Source: Parastagonospora avenae f. sp. tritici 18332-5 (taxonomy: Eukaryota > Ascomycota > Dothideomycetes > Pleosporales > Phaeosphaeriaceae). Taken from it: a DNA stretch of 64,000 nt. Position numbers and translations under genes: made by a program. Each line of letters begins with the position of its first letter. Position 1 is the stretch's first letter. The stretch covers positions 202,372 to 266,371 of the forward strand of contig JAFJTR010000040.1 in the NCBI GenBank assembly GCA_022559985.1, read 5' to 3'. Positions 10,701 to 23,400 of this stretch are shown one piece after another. The notes below the pieces were generated by a model. That model made no database searches, was not told the origin of the DNA, and saw nothing but the letters and a program-made list of their open reading frames with translations.

Positions 10701-12170
10701 CGGGGTAACATAGAGTCAGATGATCTACCGAGAAAGTAATGGCTACTTAGGCAGCTACATGTGCGAGGTCTGGCGCACAAAGTCATACACAGGGAATGGT
10801 CCTATTTTGGAGAAAAGACAGAAGAGTCACATGAAGTAGAAAGCACTCATTTTGAGTTGAGCTGCAATTGAGTGGTAGTTTAAAGAACAAGAATCTACGA
10901 GGTCGAAGAAGGTTTTATACCCAGAAGCCAGGAACACATCAAGACATTCTGAGTCGTTGGAGATAATCACAAGGAGGACATGTCGGTCGCGTGTCTCGAG
11001 TTTGGGATCTACAGTCTCTCCGTTCATACATACGAGAGCTGTGCAATCTTTTGATATCTGGAGATTCTCCCGGAATCTTTTGCTAGAAGGTCCCGAAGCG
11101 CGACACGCCTCATCGATCCACAGGATGCTATTTTTGAGCAGAAGGAGCGGGCGATCATAGGCCGCCCCAAACTCGACTTCGGTCGAGGTAAGAAGAAAGT
11201 GAACATAGTGGCTCTTGCTCACGGCTCGTGCAGATTCATAAGAGTCGGCTTTGGCAGGAGAGGAACATACGTGGCTAGGTCTATGGTTTTTGGGGCCCGA
11301 TTCCGCCGAATGTGGAAATTCAAGAAGGTAATTGAAGCATGTAAGACTCCCATGTAGCCTTTGGTAGACAGAATAAAGCTTGCACTTCATATAGATGCCG
11401 TGCGTGGGCTTTTGAGAGGAGACTCGACTCGAACAGAGGAAAAGAAGCACGTTAAATCGCGGAACCAGTTTTTGGACAGGAAACTAAATGAAGAAATTTA
11501 GATTGAAGACCGGGAAATCGTTGCGAAGAGGAGTTTATATACACAAGCCACGCGGTCCGAGCGGTATGATCGAAATGCTTGACCATGTGCCAACATGACC
11601 TCTCCATTCTCCAGATTTTGAGCAGTGAATAGCGATGAACAGCTCCGTCATAAATGCGCGCGAACTACTGTATATCTTTGTGCTAACTCATGATTCTCAT
11701 CGCAAGGTCAAAGTGCAAAATTCGTTGACGCATGTCTTTCTGAACTTCGAGGCGAGCAGATATAAGAAGGCCGCGTAGCTGGTTCGACTCAGGAAAAGCA
11801 CAGACATCGGAGTATTCGTTCTGGAATTTGGACGTTCTTGTAGAAAGGGTTGATGTTCAAGCAGAAGGACGAAAGTAACGTGACTTTATAGTCGGGCCAC
11901 GACCAAGTGGCCGCGGCTAGGATGATAGCGCAGAGGATTGAGAACAGTCAGTTGCACATGCATTGTAGATGGTCGTTTGAAGAAAATGGGGTGAAGATTT
12001 GCGAGTCAGTCTCGCAGGGTATCGTATTTCAACCTACAGAGCGTCAGTGTGACCATTTTGACCAGCACTCTTGACGCCAGTGCATAACGCCGTTCCATGC
12101 ATGAGCTTTTCGGCCCCTCGTCCCTCGTCCCACGGCTATCGTCATTAATACTAACACGACATCAAGCCGT
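7727..12170. other. 4.4-kb stretch without a convincing gene; repeated TATA/short-leader modules
   Basis: No open frame here shows a known domain. On the minus strand, TATAAA-type boxes recur at 8521-8527, 9034-9040, 9372-9377, 10913-10919, 11534-11541 and 11885-11890. Four of them (9034, 9372, 10913, 11885) are followed 51-83 nt later by an ATG in a CT-rich leader. The ORFs after these ATGs are mostly very short; one of 36 codons starts at 11807. Longer minus frames at 9105-9479, 9941-10273 and 10827-11450 are not recognised. Two of them share a weak peptide resemblance (ERNRS versus EKNRF, each after F-x-C). Remnants of a diverged local family are possible; see findings. Confidence 0.45.
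10827..11450 (-). CDS. Unrecognised 207-codon open frame (doubtful)
   Basis: The longest open frame in the 8-12 kb stretch. It starts about 90 nt below a TATATAAA box at 11534-11541, and contains a second TATAAAA box (10913-10919) near its 3' end. There is no signal peptide, membrane helix or known motif, although the composition is not low-complexity. The ATG lies in a weak context and internal introns cannot be excluded. It may be a real lineage-specific gene, part of a decayed repeat family, or chance. Listed because nothing else explains this part of the region. Confidence 0.22.
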   Translation of the reverse strand: MLLFLCSSRVSSQKPTHGIYMKCKLYSVYQRLHGSLTCFNYLLEFPHSAESGPKNHRPSHVCSSPAKADSYESARAVSKSHYVHFLLTSTEVEFGAAYDRPLLLLKNSILWIDEACRASGPSSKRFRENLQISKDCTALVCMNGETVDPKLETRDRHVLLVIISNDSECLDVFLASGYKTFFDLVDSCSLNYHSIAAQLKMSAFYFM

Positions 12171-13157
12171 TCACTTCTTTCCAATACTGAACCCTCTCGT
12201 CATATAATCCGCACTCTTCTTCATATCCGGCTTGTGATCACTTGTATTAAACAAGCTCTTCACATTCGCGTTCTCGGCCATCTTCCTCCTCTTATTCCTC
12301 TCTTCTTGCTCCTTCATCACTTTCTGCGTAAGCGACGCCGTAGACGCATTCTTGATGCCATTGTCCGCTGACTGTGCCTTCTTCGCCTTCTCCTCGTCCG
12401 AAGCCTTCTTCTTCTCTTCCCCATCAGCGCCCTTCTTCCGCTTCTTGCTACCAGGTGCCTTCTTCAACGCATGTGTGAGCCCCTTCTCTCTAAGCATCTT
12501 CGAGCGAAGATTCAGCCGCGCGATATCGGTCGGTAAAGTAGGTAGAATGGGAATAACGTCGTTCTCCGCATAGGCTTCATTGCACTGTCTCCATATTAGC
12601 CTCGCTGCCCACCCAAACTTCAATTGCTTAGTACATACCGTCAAGCACGCACTCCCCGCGACTTCCCTAACAACGCTCCCAGCAAACGCATGTCCACAAG
12701 GAACAATATACACCGCCTTCGCGCCCAACCCCAACTCCTTGCCCGTAATCGGACACACCCACTTCTCCCCCCTGCCACCAAGTTCCCGTTCGCCCTCGCC
12801 GACTTCAAACTTGACTTCGACAACGTCCTTCAGGCCCTTGACGCGCTCGCCAAAGTTGCCCAGCTCGACAAACCCGCCTTCAACCGTGCCCTTTACGCCC
12901 GCGACTTTACCCATTTCAGTCTTCTCGGGCCCGTCTTCTTTGAGCAGATACTCGATGATGGAGTCTTTGTTGTAGAGCACGCCGGCAGCATCGCTTACGA
13001 CGGGTGCGGCGAGGGGTTTGCGTGTGAGCGGGTCGGTGGTCCAGCCGTATTCTTGCTGTTCGTTTTGCGCCTCTTTGAGTTGCGCCGAGGTCAGGGCTTT
13101 GGCGGCTTCTTTGACGAGTTCGCTGCGCTTGGGGATCGAGCCGCCGTCGTTGCCCAT
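12171..13157 (-). CDS. rtf2: Replication termination factor 2 (Rtf2), RING-like
   Basis: Exons 12639-13157 and 12171-12584 flank a 54-nt intron whose length keeps the frame open when unspliced. Splicing joins SACLT to CNEAYAENDVIP and gives 310 aa. The start MGNDGGSIPKRSELVK is the canonical Rtf2 N-terminus, so the in-frame ATG 33 codons upstream is not used. A degenerate C2HC2 RING-type domain follows (WVCPITGKEL, VPCGHAF, CLTCNEAY, about residues 130-185), then a lysine-rich tail. In fission yeast Rtf2 acts at stalled or site-specifically arrested replication forks and associates with PCNA; it also influences splicing. The gene lies 244 bp downstream of the PPR gene on the same strand. Confidence 0.93.
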   Translation of the reverse strand: MGNDGGSIPKRSELVKEAAKALTSAQLKEAQNEQQEYGWTTDPLTRKPLAAPVVSDAAGVLYNKDSIIEYLLKEDGPEKTEMGKVAGVKGTVEGGFVELGNFGERVKGLKDVVEVKFEVGEGERELGGRGEKWVCPITGKELGLGAKAVYIVPCGHAFAGSVVREVAGSACLTVCTKQLKFGWAARLIWRQCNEAYAENDVIPILPTLPTDIARLNLRSKMLREKGLTHALKKAPGSKKRKKGADGEEKKKASDEEKAKKAQSADNGIKNASTASLTQKVMKEQEERNKRRKMAENANVKSLFNTSDHKPDMKKSADYMTRGFSIGKK

Positions 13158-13401
13158 GTTTGCGGATTGTTGTAGTGGACGGAGAGGTGTGGTGAGAGTT
13201 GCGGAGTTTGGACGGAGGTGTCTGGGGGCTTGGCACTGGGGCTTCGTCATAGCCACGTGAAATCAATTTGTACGGCGTTCGGCGTAGTGCCTGAAAGTGG
13301 AATGGGGTATTGTTCATATATGTACATAATTCATCCCAATGTCGTGCTCGTGACGTTTTCGACGCCGCCCAAATGCTATACATTATATGAAACAAGATTC
13401 A

Positions 13402-15627
13402 CTAATCCCGGCCTCTTGCGTCCAACCAGTACCCCTTCGCTGCTGGCTTTGCTCTTTGCTCCCTCGAGTTGTCCCTCTCATCTATCTGATCAGGCGCGTC
13501 TTCTTCATAGTTGAGATAGGGATGAGGATCCACCTCATCTCCAGAAGCCTCAACATCCTCGCCCTCCTTCGCTTTCGAAACCCTCGGACGCGGTTTCCCG
13601 CCAAGCTCTTTGAACATCAATCTCTGGATGTAGCTTGATAGCCTTGCTCTTTCTGCCTTGAAAGGCTTTTGCTTACTTTCCTCTAGCATGTTCGACTCCA
13701 GTAATCTGTCGTATACCGCATAGATTCTCCGCAACGCGCCAATGGCATCCTGTCGCGCTTCACCTCTGAGATATGTTGCACCAACAATACGTGCCGGCCT
13801 GTTCCCGCCAACACCAAGCTGCAAGCGCAGATTGCTGACGACCGGATCCAAAAGCGCCAGAGCTGTTACAAGGTCTTCACCCTTGGCAAGGGGATGGGAT
13901 ACCGCAAGCTCAGCGTATAATCCCGCAGCCTTGGAATCCACATCTGCCAGCGTCCTGAGCATGATACGCAGTATATCGCCAGCATTTCTAAGTGAATTGT
14001 GGTTATTCTTGTCGCGAACGCAGGTGCTCATTGAAATTCTGAACGTGCCTGGTTTCGGTATGATGTCTTTGTCGAGCATATCGTATTTCAGAACACCGAC
14101 TACAGCTGCCGAAGCCCGGTTCTGGCGCAGGTTGCGCAAACGCGTGTGGATGTTGTTGAGATCAGGTGCAATATCGTAAGTTGTTGGATCGGTCAGCAGA
14201 TCCCAGTACTCTTGCGCAGCCTTGTTCGACACAAGCTTCTGGCAGGCTTCCTGTATCACCGATAGCGTGTTGTTACCCGGCCGCGCATATGTCAGCGGAT
14301 TGGATACTGCACGGGCGACGGCATGAGGGGTCAAAGCGAGGAACTCGTCGCCTCGAGAAGGACTCTCGCCGGGAGCTAGAAGCTCTTGGTCGTCTCGGAG
14401 GTGCGCTGGGGTACCTGGAGCGCGTATACCTGCAAGCCCAGCCTTTTTGTGCTCAGTCGTGCCCAGTCGGGGTACAAGTCGTGGTATGTCCATAGTCTGC
14501 TCGACGAGAGAGAGCACGTCGTCCCAATCCCGCGGCCGGCTCCCAATGAGCAGCAATCTCGCCATTGCGCAGACAAGCTCCTCATCTATCTTCAGTTCTG
14601 CGTTTCTCCACCGGGTGACAATGCCTTCCCACATTCGCCGTGCTTCCAGGATGCCGCGTTCCCGCCGTACTGCAATCTCATCTGCCGTCTCGTCTTTTGG
14701 CGGATTTAACAACAGATTCTGTCGAACCGCATTGATTATGGTAAGGTATGTCACCGGATTTGCAGCTTGAGGGCCCTTGTCAGGTATTTTGGCCGCAATG
14801 CCCCAAAGAGCGTCCATGTCCATTGCGCGCGCGCAGACTCGCAGCGCAGCGTTGGTGTGTATTATGCTCGGTTCGACTCGTGAATTCGGCGCGTAGAGCG
14901 AGTGGTATACAGAGAGCGCTTTTGCGATGACGCCCGAATGATGCGCGTTGATCGAGAGGCCTCGCAAAAGGATGGTATATGTGTAGGAGTCGGGAAACTG
15001 TTGACGCTTCTTCATCTACTCTGTCGTTAGCAAGCGATCTCATATCCCTCGCACTGAGCACCATACATCGTTGTACACTTTCATCGCATCGGCGATCCTC
15101 TCATTTGCCAGGTAGTGGTCGATGATGTGATTCCAAGAGACGATACACGCCATTGAGTGGCTCGCCATGCGCACCAGCTGTAACATCTCCCCCGCCTTTC
15201 CTTTCTTGAGTTCGCTCTTGACAAAGACGGCCAGCTCCAACGGGTCTTGTAAATGTCTCAGTTCCCTCTTCCGGTTGTTCCAGTCACGATCACTGACGTT
15301 AGGATCACGGGAGCCGAGCTTCGCTAGGTTGGGTGTATCGTAGAGTTTTTGTGGTTCGTGCCTCAGCGCCGCTCTTTCCCTCTTCTTCTGGTTGGCAGCC
15401 ACAGCAGAGGTTGACCAAGGATCTCCTTTTTTACTAGCGAGCCCATCTGTCCCTGACTGATCTCTCGGCTTCCATTCTTTGTGCACGACATCTTCCCTCG
15501 TGCTCTGAAGGCGCCGCTGGCCCGACTGGAGGATGGGATTTATATGGCGGCGGAGACGGTGGACGTTACCCGCGGGCGCACCGACTGCTTCAATGCATCG
15601 CCGCAGACAGGTGCAACAGTTCAGCAT
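13402..15627 (-). CDS. Mitochondrial pentatricopeptide-repeat (PPR) protein
   Basis: Exons 15067-15627 and 13402-15015 are separated by a 51-nt intron (GTATGG...TGCTAAC...TAG) and give 724 aa. The N-terminus is basic and cysteine/arginine-rich like a mitochondrial presequence (RRHINPILQSGQRRLQST). PPR-type helical pairs are visible, for example SWNHIIDHYLANERIADAMKVYNDM followed by FPDSYTYTILLRGL and further alpha-helical units. The C-terminal tail is acidic and charged. Fungal PPR proteins of this size bind mitochondrial RNA and act in mRNA or intron maturation, ribosome assembly or translation. A Ccm1/Dmr1-type role is possible but cannot be assigned from sequence alone. The intron falls inside a repeat. 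Confidence 0.8.
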
Positions 15628-18600
15628 GGGGAAGAGCGCGGGGATGGGTATATGCGCGCAGAGTGCACCTTGGTGGTTGTCCCAAAAAGTTTCGTCCCAT
15701 ATTCGGAACTAGTCTGATGACGTAAGACGTCTGAACAACGAGCGGCGAACGAGACATCTCGCAAACCCCGTGGCACACACTTGACACCCTTCAGGAACCA
15801 GCCAGCCTCAAACAGGCACGCCATGTTCTAGCTCACGCTGGCTCCAGATACTCTATTTCAACCTCCCACCCGCCTAGTCACTCTCCACCCTTTGTCACCA
15901 AGCGCCCACGCCGCGCTCTTGCAGTGCCTTGCTCCATGTCCACTACCTAGTCCTCCTAGTTCAACAAGGCTGGCGAGCCGGCCCTAACTAAGTACTAAGT
16001 AGCCTCACGCTCCCAGAGATCCGGAGCCGAGTAAACAGTAGCGGCCAATCCTTCAAGATAATCTAAGCTACCATCGAGGCTACTGCAAAACATACATAGC
16101 TCTTCTACCATCCCGACTCTGGCGTAGTAGCATCGGTCAGCCAACAGCGCCTAGTGAGGCACCATTACATGCACACCAGAGCAGGCAAGTAACGTGGCGG
16201 CACAGTTCGCCAAAAGGTGCGCGGTTGTCCTCGTTCAAAGCCGTTGCACAGAGCGATCCCGTGCGCGTGGTTGGCCATGCACCGAAGGGCTTGGGTACCC
16301 TTCACTGCCTTGGTGCACTGCTCGTGATGCTTTCTGTGCGAGGATCTGACGTCGATCTGGTGGTTGCCCGGTGATGGCTGCATGTTGTACTTGGAGCTGT
16401 CGTGTCTATTGCGTGTTCGGGCGCAAGGTAGGTGCAAGGTTGTTTTGTGCGAGGGTCAGTGGAGGCTGTTTGGTCTTGATGAGCTTGCATTCCATTCCGA
16501 ACCTTCACCTTCTTCATCGTGTGTGCGAGTACATACCCCATCGCACTGCATTGCTCACCGATGCTCGGGATTCCGTTTGCAATCCTCTCCTTCAATTGCC
16601 CCGCGAGTGTGGTCTCACAGCCAAGCCTCTCCACCACCAGGCCTTTTTGGCGTCGCTCGCTGTCGTGTAACACACCATACCACGCCTCTGCCCAGGTTCT
16701 CGCAGCATGCACCCATCTGCTAGTTTCCGCCGTCAGCCCAGCGCCAGCAAGCGCGACCGTTGTTTGTCATCCATGAGGCGCTCACGCCCTGGCGTTAGCC
16801 CTTCAACGGCGCCATAAGCAACAAGTGTTTGATCTGATGATTGTCCGCTAGACTAGTGACCGATCTTGCGTCTACTTAATATCATGGGGATGACTGGTAT
16901 AGATTCTAGCGTGGTTTTTCGCGAGCTGGCGTTTGTATGATGTCGCAGTTTCACCAGCAGTTGCGATACTGAGTTTCTGCTTTCTCGCACCCATGTCCCT
17001 GGTGAGATCCTGTGTCGGCCATGTGCGAAACTTTCGCCTTCGTGCATGCAAGCAACCTCGTCATCAGTCATGCACATTCGGGCAAAAATCCCAGCTTGGG
17101 TACCGGTCAACTTTCCCACGAGCGCTGCAAGCGATAAGGTTCCTCGAAACGATGCGGAGTCTTGCGGCGCCGAGGACCCTGTTGAACATGCTCAGTCAAT
17201 CTCAGCCCGTCGCATGATCATGCAAGGATCCAGACTCATCGTGTAATGGATGACAAGGACCTTACCTCTCAGCTTCGCGACAACGAAAGATGTGGACAGG
17301 AAGGTTGGCCTATCACAGGGCGAAGATATCCTTCCGTCGTGCGTCCGAAAGCCCTTGCGCCATGTTGAGTGAAGGAAAGAAAGTTTTTTCTCTTCTCCAT
17401 ACTATCTGACCAGGGGCAGGGGGAGGGGGGGCACCGCCACGCTTCGTTGCGTTGTCGGATGTGAGCTTGTTGCATGCAAAGTGGACATCGCCGACTCGGT
17501 TGTGCTGTTCCTTGTCAGCCCACCAAGCCTCATCCTGTCCGCCTTCACAGTCGCCGACCCCGGGTATTGGGCTTCAGACATGAACCACAGAAACAATACC
17601 ATCTCCGAGGCACCATGTGCATCCTGTGCGTCATCAGTGCCGTGATACAATATTTCGCAAATGAAGCTCGACATGCCAATGATAGGTCCCAATATACTCT
17701 AGCATTTTCTCCCTATATCCCTGCTGCAAGCAAATCAGCAATCGTGCTGTAAAAGCCGTGTGTCGCTGCAACAGCTATCGGCGCCACTCCAAGTGGCCTC
17801 GGCGTGAATGCCCGTTCTTTGTGCGTCCCGACTGGCTGTCCAGGCAGACGAGATGGCTTGAGGATGTGTGCCTACGTGGCCTGCATCGTTGTCGATGTTG
17901 TTCCGCCATGCGAGCGCAAAGCGAGGAGAGGGAGACTATTTGGCTAAGACAGGACCCTCGCTTCAAGTGGACCGACAATACCAAAGCATTCTACTCCTGG
18001 GTTTACAATTTAGATTAATCCGCTAAATCCGCGTGTTTTGTTCTGCTGGAACCGGCTTGACAGTAGTTTCCCATGATTTGCGCTTCAGGAAGTAGAAGTC
18101 CATGTTTCATGTATGGGGGTTAGGCGCGGGCTTTTACAAAGGTGACGGGTATACAAGCACAACACGGGCAAGGGACCACTTGAGTGTTGTAATGGTCGCG
18201 GACGCAGAGCAGTGATCATGCGACTGAACGCATGCCCTGTACGCGATCTCTTCGGCGCGGCTCACGTCATCGGGGTAGTGGGCGTAGAATGGGGGACCGC
18301 GGAGCTTGTTGCTGCCCATTCCTTCGTTCCACGTTGCTCGCATACGCGCTGTACACACATTAGATGATAGGCACAAGTAGCAAATACATTGGCGCAGGTG
18401 CTACGAATGCAGGCTCTGATCAGCAAGGCATCGGCACAGGGGATCATAAGCATGTAATTGTTTCTTTGAGCGCCGGTGTTGCATGTTGTACTTCTAGGCC
18501 AAGAAAAAGAGTAAAATCCGACTTTGCATAAACTGTCTGAACACAATAAACAGAGGGAAGCGGAGACAGCTGGGATGACAGGCTGGCATGAAAGCCAAGT

Positions 18601-18943
18601 CTATGCGCACTGTGACATTTTGGAAATCCTCAAGCGAAGACCGCCTACTTCTTCTCACAGTCATAGGCCATCGGCATCAAACCCGAACACCATCAACTGA
18701 AAACATACAGCCACCACCGATGAAAATGCATGACCCATCCGTAAAGAGAGATGCTGAAACTCATCACATGCTTCCACGGTAAGAATGCAAGTGACCCCAA
18801 GAAAGAAAGTCGTCAAAGCTCGTGAGCTTTCGGGGATTTCGGAAGTAGAGAAGGGGATGCAGGTGCTATTGACACTTGTTGCTCTTGATACTGATGACTT
18901 TTGGCCGCTTAGGGCATGGTCGTCGTGTTGTTCGAGGGTGCAA
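15628..18943. other. 3.3-kb intergenic region, no supported gene
   Basis: This lies between the PPR gene start (both strands' ORFs here are short and overlapping) and the 3' end of con7. I see no conserved domain, tRNA or repeat family. The segment next to 15627 should carry the PPR promoter, and the segment next to 18943 the con7 3' UTR. Candidate frames such as 16302-16712 (-) lack splice support and recognisable motifs. Confidence 0.55.
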
Positions 18944-20495
18944 TTAGTGACCCTGTTGGTACATCTGAGGGTTTTGGCCGTATGGCGATTGAGGGTAACT
19001 GCTGCTGTTACTATTGGGACTGTTGTATGCGTTGCTGTTGGGAGTAGCATACTGAGCCATGCCTTCAGGTAGACCTGGACTTTGCGTGCCGTACTGGGGA
19101 GGAGCATTGTTGCCAGAGGCCGCAGGCTGGTACCCGATGGGTGGCAGTTGTGCGTGCTGAGGGCCTTGTCCGGGCACACCAACTGCTTGTCGCATCTGGC
19201 CGTAGACGGGAGCCTCGCCAGGTGGGCCCTCATGACGCTGCTGTGCATCGGCGCGGTGGCGCTCATCGTCGGCCTTGCGCTGCGCCTCTTCCTCCTTCTT
19301 CTTTGCCTTCCACTCCTTGCGAATTTCCTTGAACTCTATGTCATCATTGAGTCAGCAAGTTATACACCAAGTATTGATGATATGCCAAGATAAATGGGCC
19401 GGGGTCAGCAGAGTTAGCTTCCGCCTTATTGAGGCTATCCAGCGCAGCGGGAACACCATGAAAATGGCGCTGCACCAACACGACCCCAAGTGCCTGTCTA
19501 GCGTGCAAGGCTTGCAAGGACCACCAATATAATCATGCGAAATGGTAATTGAACGTACCTTCAGGAGTGCGCTTTTGGCCATGCGATTGCATCGTAACGT
19601 GTGCGTTTAAATGGTTAAGAGTGCCATAGGCCTTCTCACATCCATTCCAGCCGCACTTGTACATGCGCTCGATTTCTTCATATCGCCGACGTGGCCTCTT
19701 GTGCTGTTGTGCACCTGGAATGGGAACAAAAGAGTAGACAGTGGAAAGCGGATGTCCGCCCTGCGACTTTTGTTAGCTTTGTTCACCATGTGCTGGAGAG
19801 AGGAAACAGGAAGAAAGCGCGTCAAAACACGGCGCGTGATGAGAATGACGCGTACGACAAGTAGGAACTTGTAGAAAAGTGTGCTTTTTGAGAGAACTTA
19901 CTGTTGGTGGCCGCTGTACGGGAGAGACCATGGCAGGCGCAGGAGGGCCAGAGGATGCGGGATGACCGTAATGCATCCCCGGCTGGGGGTACTGACCTGC
20001 CCATTCAGGTCGCGACGCGTAGATCGGGGTCTGAGGATGCCCAGGGTAATGCTGCATGTCGTGGTGAGGTGTGTAGGGCGAGTATTGCTGCTGGTGCGAG
20101 TAGGTTGGGCTCGTCGCGGCGGCGATTGATGGATCTATAGGAACATCCGAGTCAGACTTGTGTTGCTGTTGTTGATGATGGTCATTTGCTTGACCATCTG
20201 AGAGAGGCATTGACGGACTCTGTTGTTGCGCCATACCGCCGGGTGCTTGACCTTGAGCGCCTGGTTGGTATGAACGTTGAATGTAGTCCGGGAATGAACC
20301 TGATCGAGCCGACGAAGGATTCAAGCTGTAGTCGGAGGTGGGGGTGAGGTTCGAAGCTCGAGGGTCTTGTCCTTGAGGGGGGTATTGCGCAGCAGATGCT
20401 TGATCTACAGAGACGCCCTCAGAAGCTGGTTCAGGAAAGGTGGGATAGGGCGAGCGCAAACCTGACTGCGGATATTCTTGTTGTCTTGCGTCCAT
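18944..20495 (-). CDS. con7: Con7-type C2H2 zinc-finger transcription factor
   Basis: Three exons (19902-20495, 19559-19760, 18944-19335) with 141- and 223-nt introns give 395 aa. The first ~200 residues are Pro/Gln/Ser-rich and disordered, with a poly-Gln/His tract. A single C2H2 finger follows, with C234, C239, H252 and H258 (YKCGWNGCEKAYGTLNHLNAH). Next come a basic, glutamate-rich helix (EEFKEIRKEWKAKKKEEE) and a Gln/Tyr/Asn-rich tail. This finger plus coiled coil matches Con7 of Magnaporthe, a nuclear regulator of conidium morphology, appressorium formation and cell-wall genes; the family name rests on memory of that motif. The upstream region is very long (over 9 kb to the next gene), and an overlapping upstream ORF exists. 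Confidence 0.87.
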
Positions 20496-23400
20496 AGACT
20501 GTGTACACGAAAGAAGGCTGGGATGGATGCACCTAAGCTAAAGCTGGGCTGAATCTCGCGTGTCCAAGAGGAGGGATGGCGGTAGTGATATGACGGATCG
20601 TAGATCGTCTGCGGACGTTTTACCGCGGTCAATGACAGAGGCGTCACTAGTTCCAAGTCGAGAGAAAAGTGAACAGAGCAACACGGACCGAGCGCAGCCA
20701 GGAAGTCGGGAAAGAGGTGAGTGGATGGTAGCGTGGAACTTAAAAGCGGGTGATTTACAGACGGTGTGTTTTCCAGTGCGCCCAGGTGGACGACCTGTTC
20801 GGCAGATTTAGACTGGAAGCACACGGAAGGCTTGCGCTCGAGGCCACCAGAGCAGGGGAAAGAAGCTAGTGCACAAGCTCTCGACTCGCGGACCAGCTGG
20901 CGCAACGCAGAGAGAGGTGCAACGCACAGGTTACACGAGGACTGTTAGCGGTCGATGATGCGGGTCTGCTTGGGGCGAGGTGTGAATTTGGAAGAAATGC
21001 TAGTGAAAGCCGGGTTAAGTCGACTTTAGTACAGGTGGCGCACAGCCTGCTTTGCCAATCGCGATGCCGTTCTCGGGCGTGCCGCTTTACCCAGGGGATC
21101 TTAGTCCAAATGTGAGGTAATCGAGCAGAGGCGGAACTGGGGCAAGGATGTGAGAATGAAGTATGCCGCGGAGTTGACGATTGGTTGAGTGCCGGGTCCG
21201 AAGGTGGCTAGCGCCGTGGAGAGTTGGGGTGGATTCTGGGTGGGAACCGTCGGTCTGTCAAAGGGTGCGGAAATCAGAGCGCGATGTCTGGTAGGCTAGC
21301 ACAGGTCGGTTGGGACGAGCTTGTTCGCCGATGGGTGCGAATGGGCCTGCAGATGGGCCACAAAAGCGGTCTTGGTGGACGGGAAAGAAGTGGCCGGTGC
21401 GCTGGGGACAGCAGAGAATTCGGGCCTTTGATGACGAAGGGGGGATAGTTTCACGAGCGCTGCGAATCTCCCTGCACTCTTTCACTTGCGCCGAGCGTGC
21501 CGAGCGATCGCCTTCTCGTCTGGCCGGAATCCCGTGAAATAGGCGTCCGTCAATAGTGGGAGCAGAGGAATGCTGGGATGCAGGCTCAATTGCGCTGCGC
21601 CCGGGGCGTTGAGATGAGGGCGGCAGGCAGTCTGGGGCTTCTCTGCTCTCTGCGCGCGGTTGACTCGCGCGGCCGCACGGGGTTGAAGTCTGCGCAGAAA
21701 CGCGTGCAAGTGCGGCGGAGAGACTTTTCTGACGCGCCGGGCAGGCGACCGTCGCGGACTGGCGGCGGGTTGCACGTGTAGCACAGCGGGCGCGCGATCT
21801 GGCGTACCTGAGCAAGCGGACGCTGAGATGGAGGCGGGCAGCGTTAGGCAGGCACCAGACGCGTTTGACAGTAGTGGTGGTGGTGGTGAGCAGCGCAAGA
21901 TTCGCGATATAGGCTAGGGAAGAAATGGGAAGGCGTCAAGGCGGGCGAGGTACAGTCGACAGAGCCCGCTTACCTAATGCTGCGACAAGCCAACAGTGCG
22001 CCGGGGCTCACCTGCCGCTGGGGGCTCCGGGCGCCCGTTTGCGTGGGCAGGGGACGACATGGCCGACAGGGCGCCCGCAGATGCTGATGCGCCTGCACGT
22101 CGTCGTCGCGCCCTCGCTCGACGTCAAGAAAAGCGTGCGGCCATGTCTTGAGGCTGAAGTTAGGCCCACGCTAGGGCGCATGGTACGCAAAGCCTAGCAC
22201 CAAATGCTCGCCTGGCGAGACTAGACATACACAACACCACCGCGCCTGCTCCAAGGTGCAACAACAATAATCTCATGCCGCCCTCGACCGCGCGCTCCCC
22301 AGCGACAGCGCGGTCACAATGGCGGTGACCTCAGTCGCCTCGCCATGCGGGCGCCCTGCAGACATGCCCGGCAAATGCGGCCACCGAAACAGCTGCTGGC
22401 CGTATTGGACGGCACAGACGTCTTGAGCGGCAAATACGCCCAATGCGTGCACCAGAAGCAACGCAGGTGGGACGGAAGAAAACGCGGCATCATTGTGCCG
22501 CTGCTGATGGTCCCATGAGCCATGGCTGTTGCTGAGCAGGCCGTCGTTCAGCGTCAGTCACTGCATCCATGATTTCCACCGCCAGGGATAGGCACTGGAG
22601 CGCTACCGCTGTCTCGTTGCAATTCGCCCAAATCTGTCCGCTGAGAGAAGCTGGACGTTGCCCATGCTGCTCCGCGACTCGACGCGGCGCGCCCTTCCTC
22701 GCGAGATCAGCTCGCCAGTGCGGGACTGTGATGGCCAGGACGCCCAATTGGGGGAACCATTTCGCCGCGTTTCCCAGCACGCTGCACACCCACCGAGCAC
22801 AAGGGTCCTTGTTTTCAAAGCCGTGCAAGCATCCCATTGCTAATCGCAACATGATTATTGTTTGTTTCAGCCTCGCACAGCTCTCCTATCCAAGTACACC
22901 TATGCTTCTCCTGGATATTACACTTTTCCCGCCACCATCGCGGAGCCGATTATAGGTCAGCAGACCGTTAATCCTGCATCCATGCATGCAGGTGCTACAC
23001 ACCGCGACACGGATAAACATCGTCAGACTGACCACGCACACGAAGCATAGAGGGCGGTTAGCACCGTGTCTCGCTGCTGTCAGTTGCTGGAAAGTGGGGC
23101 TCCTCGTGTCTCTTCTGCTCTGCTGCATGCTGCGATGCGCGGCCTCGTCAGCAAGGATGATTTACTCTTCGTTTTGTGCTCCTTCCAGGTCTGATTCGCT
23201 TCCATGGTCATTGCGCACCGCGCACCTCGCAACCCGTCAGCCGGCATTTGTCTCCGACCACAGCTAGCCAACTTCCTTACGCTTATGGTAAGACGTTGGA
23301 TACCTACGCGATCGTAGGTTGTCGAATAATGTTTGCGACTTGATGCTGCGGCTTGAATCATTCATGCCTCGCAATTTCCAGGCTGGCCAGAAGTGGGTGC

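Noticed and set aside
13158..13256. 33-codon N-terminal extension of Rtf2
   Set aside because: The family-conserved start MGNDGGSIP lies at 13157; the extension is basic and unlike Rtf2.
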